A DNA stretch of 32,554 bases, taken from positions 1 to 32,554 of the forward strand of contig CAJKHT010000028.1 in the NCBI GenBank assembly GCA_905199755.1. Reading direction: 5' to 3'. The translations under genes and the position numbers were made by a program. Below are positions 28,131 through 32,554 of this stretch, in pieces (positions within the stretch are counted from its first letter, which is position 1; every line of letters starts with the position of its first letter). This stretch comes from an uncultured Eubacteriales bacterium. GTDB lineage: Bacteria; Bacillota; Clostridia; UBA1381. The notes beneath the pieces are model-generated. The model ran no database searches. It had not been told where the DNA came from and was given only the letters and a program-made list of their open reading frames with translations.

Positions 28131-28900
28131 GGAATTTTAAGGACAAAAAGGCTGACATAGAATTAATATACAAAACGGCAAATAATCTGAATTTGCCTAT
28201 ACATATATTTTTACCTGAAGGAGACATACATAAGGCACAGGCGGTGCTTGTAATTCACGGCGGCGGCTGGAATGATGCAATAAAGGATAATTCGCCGTGG
28301 AACGGTGGTTGGATGGGAAATAACGCAAGATACCTTGCGGAAAATGGTTTTATAGGAATTGCTGTTTCTTATCGTTCGCTGATGGTTTCGGAGGAACTTA
28401 ATGTCGGTGATATTTTATTGGATTGTGCAGATGCGATAAGGTATATAAAAGAACACTTAAAATTTATTGATTTCGGCGATATAATATATATGGGTGATTC
28501 CGCCGGCGGTTATTTGGTAACGGTGCTTGGGCTTTCGCAAAATGATGAGCTTCGTCCCAAAGCGGTTGTATCGTTAAATCCTGTTCTGGGACTTTTAGAC
28601 AGCAAGTGGAAATATGGCTTTAATAACTGCGCTGATATTGGTAAGCTGACCCCTAAAAATATCATCGGAGAAAAATGCGCAAGATTTTTGTTTATGCACG
28701 GAACAAACGATTCCACAGTGGAAATTGAATATACCGAGGAATTAAACGATATGCTGCGGAAAACGGGGCATAAATCCGAGCTTGTAAAAATACCGGATGC
28801 GCAGCATGCATTTATTCTGTATGATTATAAATATCCTGATGAATATGTGACGGATATTATGGATCGGATAATTACATATATTAATGCGGAGCTAAAATAA
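28127..28900 (+). CDS. Alpha/beta-hydrolase esterase, probable carbohydrate (acetyl) esterase
   Basis: The 257-residue protein shows the carboxylesterase pattern: oxyanion-hole motif 'VIHGGGWND', nucleophile elbow G-D-S-A-G-G (Ser 125), acid in 'HGTNDSTVE' (Asp 195) and His in 'DAQHAF' (His 227), so the triad is complete. No signal peptide is present, so it acts in the cytosol on imported molecules. The start overlaps the GH1 stop by 4 nt, giving tight co-translation. Bacterial esterases of this BD-FAE/acetylesterase-like class remove acetyl or feruloyl groups from plant oligosaccharides. The neighbour set supports deacylation before GH1/GH94 attack, but the acyl group is not known. Confidence 0.9.
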   Translation: MRNFKDKKADIELIYKTANNLNLPIHIFLPEGDIHKAQAVLVIHGGGWNDAIKDNSPWNGGWMGNNARYLAENGFIGIAVSYRSLMVSEELNVGDILLDCADAIRYIKEHLKFIDFGDIIYMGDSAGGYLVTVLGLSQNDELRPKAVVSLNPVLGLLDSKWKYGFNNCADIGKLTPKNIIGEKCARFLFMHGTNDSTVEIEYTEELNDMLRKTGHKSELVKIPDAQHAFILYDYKYPDEYVTDIMDRIITYINAELK

Positions 28901-28918
28901 AAAATTGAGGAGTACATA

Positions 28919-29983
28919 ATGGAAAATATAGATAAGCTTGATAAAAACTTTAAGCTTGAAGCTCAGATAGAGGGCAATAACTTGACTTTTTATAATGTAA
29001 AGGAAAAGCCGTTTGATTTATACGGATTATATAAACCGAAGCTTGGCGAGGATTTTATTCGTATGCCTCCGGAGACTGCGGAGAGTGTAAGCGAGGTGAT
29101 ACTCAGGCTCTGTCATCAAACATCCGGAGGAAGAGTAAGATTCAGCACAGATTCGCCGTATATAGCAATTTTAGCGGAACTGCCGTCAATTTCGCATATG
29201 CCTCATATGCCATTAAGCGGCTCTACGGGCTTTGATATGTATATATTTGAGAACAATCAATATAAATATGTACATTCATTTATCCCGCCGTATGATGTGG
29301 GTGATAAGTACGAAGCCGGCTTCTCCTTTGAGGATGAGAAAATGAGAGATATAATAATCAATTTCCCGCTTTATAACAGCTTATCCGAGCTGTATGTGGG
29401 TGTTAAGGAAAACAGCAGCGTCCTCAGCGGCGGAAGGTATATCGGAGAAAAGCCTATTGTATATTACGGCTCATCGATTACGCAGGGAGCCTGCGCGTCA
29501 AGACCTGGAAACTGTTATCAGTCAATAATTTCAAGAGAGCTTAACCGTGATTTTATAAATCTTGGTTTTTCGGGTAATGCAAGAGCCGAAAAGACAATGG
29601 CTGAATATATTGCCCGTCTTGATATGTCATGCTTTGTATATGACTATGACTATAACGCGCCGACGGCTGAATTCCTGGAACAAACACATAAAGCGATGTT
29701 TGATATTATACGAGATAAAAAACCCGGTTTGCCGATTGTTATGATGACAAATCCGTCACAGGAGTTTTCAGGGGAAATCATGCAAAAACGCCGGGACATT
29801 ATTTTTAATACATACAAAGTTGCAAAGCAAAGCGGAGATAACAATGTCTATTTCATTGACGCTCAGGAGCTATTCAAGCGCTTTGGCGGCGAGGGACGCA
29901 CGGTTGACGGACTTCATCCGAATGACTTTGGATTTGTTTGTATGGCTGAAGGCATTTTAAAGGTTATGAAGGAAATCTTTTGA
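28919..29983 (+). CDS. SGNH/GDSL esterase with N-terminal GxDLY-type domain
   Basis: The 354-residue protein begins with a beta-sandwich (about 15-165) carrying 'KPFDLYGLYKP', the GxDLY-like motif. A Lipase_GDSL_3-type SGNH domain follows: block I 'YYGSSITQG' (nucleophile Ser 186), block III 'GFSGNA', a middle block 'VMMTNPSQ', and block V 'DGLHPND' (Asp 330, His 333). The catalytic Ser-Asp-His are all present. No signal peptide, hence cytosolic. Such two-domain enzymes are found in polysaccharide-utilisation loci as putative carbohydrate esterases. With the alpha/beta hydrolase just upstream it makes a pair of unrelated esterases in one operon, implying that the transported glycan carries more than one ester decoration or position. 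GAGGAG (28906-28911) precedes ATG 28919. Confidence 0.88.
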   Translation: MENIDKLDKNFKLEAQIEGNNLTFYNVKEKPFDLYGLYKPKLGEDFIRMPPETAESVSEVILRLCHQTSGGRVRFSTDSPYIAILAELPSISHMPHMPLSGSTGFDMYIFENNQYKYVHSFIPPYDVGDKYEAGFSFEDEKMRDIIINFPLYNSLSELYVGVKENSSVLSGGRYIGEKPIVYYGSSITQGACASRPGNCYQSIISRELNRDFINLGFSGNARAEKTMAEYIARLDMSCFVYDYDYNAPTAEFLEQTHKAMFDIIRDKKPGLPIVMMTNPSQEFSGEIMQKRRDIIFNTYKVAKQSGDNNVYFIDAQELFKRFGGEGRTVDGLHPNDFGFVCMAEGILKVMKEIF

Positions 29984-30035
29984 ATACATGTAATTTATTT
30001 AAGTGTATATAGTTGTAAGAATTGGAGATAAAAAT

Positions 30036-31652
30036 ATGGAATTTATAATAGATATGGTTCATGATAATCCGGGTGAAAAGCGTACTGAAACAATATTCAG
30101 AAATCCGGAGACGCTTGTTGAGTACGGTTATAATACTCAGGTGTTTAAGCATTTTAATACAATAGCGAGATTTGAGAAACTGGAAGGTAATTTTTTTCCG
30201 TCGGAGGAAAGTAAGGCTTGGCTGAAAAATATGACTTCAATAGTAAGCCGAGAGCTTTACGATGCAAAAAAAGCCGGTTTAATGACGATGAATCATATTG
30301 ATTTATTTGTTTTGTCGAAGCAGCTGGTTGAAGAGTATAAAGATGAGATCTGCGACGCGGATGGTAAAATTTCAATATATAAAGAAAAAACAAAAGAAAT
30401 ACACCGAATGATGTTTGATGAATTGTTTGAGGAATATCCAACTGACGGACTTATTATACGCGTCGGTGAAACATATTTGCATGATACGCCTTATCATACA
30501 GGAAACGGAGCTGTTAAATATGGTAATACGGAGCAGGAAAAAAATACTTTTGTCGAGCTGATTAATTTTCTGGTAGAGGAGGTATGTCAAAAGCACGGGA
30601 AGTATCTGGTATTCAGAACATGGGACTGTTTTCCGAATCGCTTTCATGCAGACCTCCAATATTATCTTGATGTCACAGAAAGGATAGAGCCATGCGAAAA
30701 ACTGATATTTTCGATAAAGCATACTGCACTGGATTTCTGGCGAAGAGTTAAATTTAATCCGTGCCTCGGTAAGGGCAGACACAGACAGATTGTTGAGGTA
30801 CAGTGCCAGCGTGAATATGAAGGCAAGGGAGCATATCCGTCGTATGTGATGAACGGGGTTATAAACGGATTCCCTGAGAACAAGGAAATTATAGGGTTAA
30901 AGGATATAGCGGATAATCCGTTAATATGCGGGATATATACATGGTCAAGAGGTGGCGGATGGTTTGGACCGTATATTAAAAATGAATTCTGGTGTGAGCT
31001 GAATACATACGTTATTTCCCAATATGCTCAGGACACCAAGCGCTCTGAAAAAGAAATATTTATGGAGTTTGCAAAGGGAAAAATGGGCATGGATGTCGGA
31101 AACGCAAACAGCTTTTACAGACTATGTCTGAAGGTTTCCGATGCCGTGCTGTACGGCCGATATATTGAAGCCTACGATAAAAGCCTGAACGAAGAAATGC
31201 TGCCTTGCAATAACTGGATGCGTGATGACAGAATAGGAGGCTTGCGTCAGCTTGGAGGTGTATTTGACTATCTTGAACAGAACGGACTTGTTGAAGATGC
31301 TTTGGCAGAAAAGGAAAAAGCGGTAAAGGTCTGGGAAGAAATAAAGGAAATGTTTAATGTAATACAGATTCCGGACAAGAAATTGCGTGAATTTATTGCA
31401 AACAGTATAGAATATGGCTTGCGTTTATTCTCAATAGTGAATATAAGCTTTAAAATTTTTGCTAAAAACAGAAAGAATATTCCCTGTGGTGAGCTTCTTA
31501 ATGAATATGATACGGCTTGGGAAAAGTATCTGGAATTGGAGCAGAGGCCGCAGGCATCATCAAGCTATAAGGACAGCTATTACTTTGCGGAAAATTGTTT
31601 GGGTCTAAACGAAACTATAGATTTATGCAGGAAACAAAAAAATAATATATAA
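30036..31652 (+). CDS. GH67-like (alpha-glucuronidase-like) TIM-barrel protein
   Basis: This 538-residue protein has no signal peptide. ATG 30036 is preferred over GTG 30003 because TTGGAGAT (30022-30029) is placed correctly. Segments resemble the catalytic barrel of GH67 alpha-glucuronidases: 'GLIIRVGETYLHDTPYHTG' (Glu 145), 'YLVFRTWDCFPNRFHADLQ', 'KLIFSIKHTALDFWRR' and 'VEVQCQREYEGKGAYPSY' (compare I-K-x-x-x-x-D-F and Q-x-x-E-Y), and 'GIYTWSRGGGWFGPYIKNEF'. The family's N-terminal domain is missing or very short (GH67 enzymes run about 680-710 residues), so this is a compact relative, not a clear member. If it cleaves glucuronosyl side chains, a xylan-like or glucuronan-like substrate would fit. 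It is the last intact gene; no terminator follows. Confidence 0.6.
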   Translation: MEFIIDMVHDNPGEKRTETIFRNPETLVEYGYNTQVFKHFNTIARFEKLEGNFFPSEESKAWLKNMTSIVSRELYDAKKAGLMTMNHIDLFVLSKQLVEEYKDEICDADGKISIYKEKTKEIHRMMFDELFEEYPTDGLIIRVGETYLHDTPYHTGNGAVKYGNTEQEKNTFVELINFLVEEVCQKHGKYLVFRTWDCFPNRFHADLQYYLDVTERIEPCEKLIFSIKHTALDFWRRVKFNPCLGKGRHRQIVEVQCQREYEGKGAYPSYVMNGVINGFPENKEIIGLKDIADNPLICGIYTWSRGGGWFGPYIKNEFWCELNTYVISQYAQDTKRSEKEIFMEFAKGKMGMDVGNANSFYRLCLKVSDAVLYGRYIEAYDKSLNEEMLPCNNWMRDDRIGGLRQLGGVFDYLEQNGLVEDALAEKEKAVKVWEEIKEMFNVIQIPDKKLREFIANSIEYGLRLFSIVNISFKIFAKNRKNIPCGELLNEYDTAWEKYLELEQRPQASSSYKDSYYFAENCLGLNETIDLCRKQKNNI

Positions 31653-31766
31653 TATCTTTTTATCGGCAGACTGGATGAGCAGGTAAAGGTAAGAGGCTTT
31701 AGAAGTGAGCTTACGGAGGTCAAGGAGGTTATCCGCAGGCTTGACGGTATAAAAGAAATAGGTTAA
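31653..31766 (+). pseudogene. Fragment of an NRPS/acyl-activating adenylation domain (A8 motif)
   Basis: Reading on from the stop codon of the GH67-like gene in the same frame gives 37 residues before TAA: YLFIGRLDEQVKVRGFRSEL then TEVKEVIRRLDGIKEIG. 'GRLDEQVKVRGFRSEL' matches core motif A8 (G-R-x-D-x-Q-V-K-I-R-G-x-R-I-E-L) of non-ribosomal peptide synthetase adenylation domains. There is no start codon or RBS, and no adenylation or carrier domain around it. It is a relic of a gene otherwise deleted. Confidence 0.8.
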
Positions 31767-31802
31767 GCAGTCAAGAAATTTTGTTTACATCTCTGACTCT
31801 CG

Positions 31803-31852
31803 AAAAAATATGATTCAAATATTGCTATGTTTAAAAAAAGTATGATACAATT
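31803..31852 (+). promoter_or_regulatory. Putative promoter with a direct repeat, upstream of the tagaturonate reductase relic
   Basis: Two similar segments, AAAAAATATGATTCAAAT (31803-31820) and AAAAAAGTATGATACAATT (31834-31852), lie about 31 bp apart. A TTGCTA (31822-31827) / TACAAT (31846-31851) pair with 18-bp spacing, or TTTACA (31784-31789) / TATGAT (31809-31814) with 19 bp, could be promoters. A ribosome binding site GAAGGGG (31877-31883) follows before ATG 31894, so the 5' control region of the broken gene seems kept. The direct repeat may be an operator. The 31767-31893 stretch holds nothing else I can identify. Confidence 0.4.
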
Positions 31853-31893
31853 ATTTTAGATTTTAAAATATGCAGAGAAGGGGAACGACAGAG

Positions 31894-31980
31894 ATGGAAA
31901 GATTACATAGAAAAACACCGTGAAAGCTCACTTATCGGATTTTGCAGTTCGGCGAGGGAAACTTCCTCCGCAGCTTTGTG
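31894..31980 (+). pseudogene. 5' fragment of a tagaturonate reductase (UxaB-like) gene, with in-frame TGA
   Basis: Translation from ATG 31894 gives MERLHRKTP, then TGA (31921-31923), then KLTYRILQFGEGNFLRSFV. 'I-L-Q-F-G-E-G-N-F-L-R-x-F-V' is the conserved nucleotide-binding N-terminus of UxaB/altronate oxidoreductase (mannitol dehydrogenase family), which reduces D-tagaturonate in galacturonate catabolism. Similarity stops near 31980, where transposase-like sequence begins in another frame. The gene is therefore both nonsense-mutated and truncated. The intact version, if any, must be elsewhere. Confidence 0.75.
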
Positions 31981-31993
31981 ACTGGATGTTTGA

Positions 31994-32278
31994 CAGATTA
32001 TGAAACGCTGGGAAGAAAATTGGGATGTCATATCGCCGATGTTCAAATTTTCGGCAGATGTCAGAAAGGTTATGTACACAACCAACGCAATAGAAAGTCT
32101 CAACAGTGTGCTGCGCCGGTTAAACAGCCAGAGAAGCGTATTTCCAAGCGATACCGCACTTTTGAAAGCATTGTATTTAGCGACATTTGAGGCAACAAAG
32201 AAATGGACAATGCCGCTCAGAAACTGGGGTAAAGTTTACGGAGAGTTGTCGATCATGTATGACGGGCGGCTTTTTTAG
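31994..32278 (+). pseudogene. C-terminal fragment of an IS256 (Mutator) family transposase
   Basis: The reading frame from just after TGA 31991 to the stop at 32278 includes 'RWEENWDVISPMFKF', 'VRKVMYTTNAIESLNSVLRR', 'SVFPSDTALLKALYLATFEA' and 'KKWTMPLRNWGKVYGELSI'. This is the conserved C-terminal end of IS256-family DDE transposases, including the region around the catalytic Glu of 'YTTNAIES'. About 280 upstream residues with the two catalytic Asp are missing, so it is inactive. It abuts the tagaturonate reductase fragment with a frame change. No terminal inverted repeats could be paired across it. Confidence 0.88.
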
Positions 32279-32334
32279 CACAAATTTTCCACCATGTACA
32301 AGGGTAAAATTCACGGTTTCTTGCGAGACCGCCC

Positions 32335-32363
32335 TTGACATGGCGTAAAATCCGTGCTATATT
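32335..32363 (+). promoter_or_regulatory. Consensus-like sigma-A promoter
   Basis: TTGACA (32335-32340, perfect -35) is separated by exactly 17 bp from TATATT (32358-32363; 5 of 6 positions match TATAAT). Transcription would start near 32370, immediately at the foot of the hairpin at 32372. It points toward the AraC-like piece at the window end. It may be a native promoter of that gene or an outward promoter carried by the IS remnant. Confidence 0.7.
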
Positions 32364-32371
32364 ACAATTAA

Positions 32372-32402
32372 GGCAGGAAAGCCTAAACTCGGCTATCCTG
32401 CC
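32372..32402 (+). promoter_or_regulatory. Hairpin at the predicted transcript 5' end
   Basis: GGCAGGAAAGCC (32372-32383) pairs with GGCTATCCTGCC (32391-32402) with one A-A mismatch and a 7-nt loop. It starts about 9 nt after the -10 box. There is no T-run directly after it, so it is not a standard terminator. A 5'-stabilising hairpin, an operator dyad or an IS end are options. Confidence 0.5.
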
Positions 32403-32428
32403 CACTAAAAAACGATATTTTGTCATAG

Positions 32429-32554
32429 AAAAATCTAATTTACAGAAAAAACTTCACACGCCCCATTCGCCTGAATAATGCAGAACAATTACTTTTGAAT
32501 ACATCAAAGCCTATTTCGGATATAGCAATTCGGTGCGGTTTTTCTGATGTGTAT
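32429..32554 (+). pseudogene. AraC-family HTH regulator fragment, running off the window end
   Basis: The frame after TAG (32426-32428) reads 'RPIRLNNAEQLLLNT' then 'SKPISDIAIRCGFSDVY' to the last base. This matches the second helix-turn-helix of AraC/XylS regulators ([RL]-L-x-x-A-x-x-L-L-x-x-T-x-x-P-I-x-[ED]-I-A-x-x-x-G-F-x-D). No start codon with a ribosome binding site lies in the open frame, and the first HTH is not recognisable upstream. It is therefore probably a truncated relic. A frameshifted but otherwise present gene cannot be excluded. The 3' end lies beyond the window. Confidence 0.7.

Noticed and set aside
31942..32190. An 82-codon open frame starting within the tagaturonate reductase piece
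   Set aside because: Its first 13 or so residues are UxaB-like, but the rest is transposase DNA read in the wrong frame, so it is a chimeric relic and not a gene.
31767..32334. Complete IS256 element with terminal inverted repeats
   Set aside because: Only the transposase C-terminus is present and no matching inverted ends could be paired on both sides.
1..32554. CRISPR array, tRNA or rRNA genes, riboswitch
   Set aside because: No regularly spaced repeats, no cloverleaf-like or rRNA-like segments, and no gap long enough to hold a standard riboswitch apart from the structured 3523-3654 region, which matches none that I recognise.

Overview
The window looks like a glycan-utilisation locus from an anaerobic Gram-positive bacterium of the Clostridia, probably a gut or rumen Oscillospiraceae/Ruminococcaceae-type organism. 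This is inferred from AGGAGG-type ribosome binding sites on nearly every gene, S-layer homology (SLH) anchoring, a lipobox-bearing binding protein with LplB/LplC-type permeases, and AT-leaning Firmicutes-like sequence. All intact genes are on the + strand.

Region 1 (1-3509): an extended -10 promoter followed by a three-gene ABC importer: a lipoprotein solute-binding protein and two permeases. No ATPase gene is present. Region 2 (3510-3669): a gene-free gap filled by a 109-bp nested inverted repeat and a second hairpin just before the next ribosome binding site.

Region 3 (3670-18771): six secreted proteins in one orientation. Two carry SLH repeats without a recognised catalytic domain. Two carry TIG-like modules, a Pectate_lyase_3-type right-handed beta-helix and three C-terminal SLH repeats. 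Two are LVIVD-type beta-propeller proteins without SLH repeats. A rho-independent terminator (18777-18825) ends this block.

Region 4 (18898-31652): a second probable operon. It starts with a secreted 1241-residue fusion of the propeller half of one region-3 gene to the TIG/beta-helix part of another. Six proteins without signal peptides follow: an unassigned six-hairpin glycosidase-like protein, a GH94 phosphorylase, a GH1 glycosidase, an alpha/beta-hydrolase esterase, an SGNH/GxDLY esterase and a GH67-like protein. The simplest model is that surface beta-helix enzymes cut a plant-type polysaccharide, the importer brings in oligosaccharides, and cytosolic esterases, GH1, GH94 and the GH67-like enzyme strip and split them. 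The substrate is not determined by the sequence. The beta-helices and a tagaturonate reductase relic hint at uronate-containing polymers, while GH1 and GH94 point to beta-glucosides.

Region 5 (31653-32554): a gene graveyard. It holds an NRPS adenylation-domain scrap directly in frame after the last stop codon, the first codons of a tagaturonate reductase gene (with promoter, RBS and an in-frame TGA), the C-terminal third of an IS256-type transposase, a consensus-like promoter followed by a hairpin, and an AraC-type HTH piece that runs off the window.

The most interesting signals are the modular reshuffling among the propeller and beta-helix proteins, a conserved EHR...GEG signature that may mark their active site, the structured element at 3523-3654, and the two poorly classified cytosolic enzymes.
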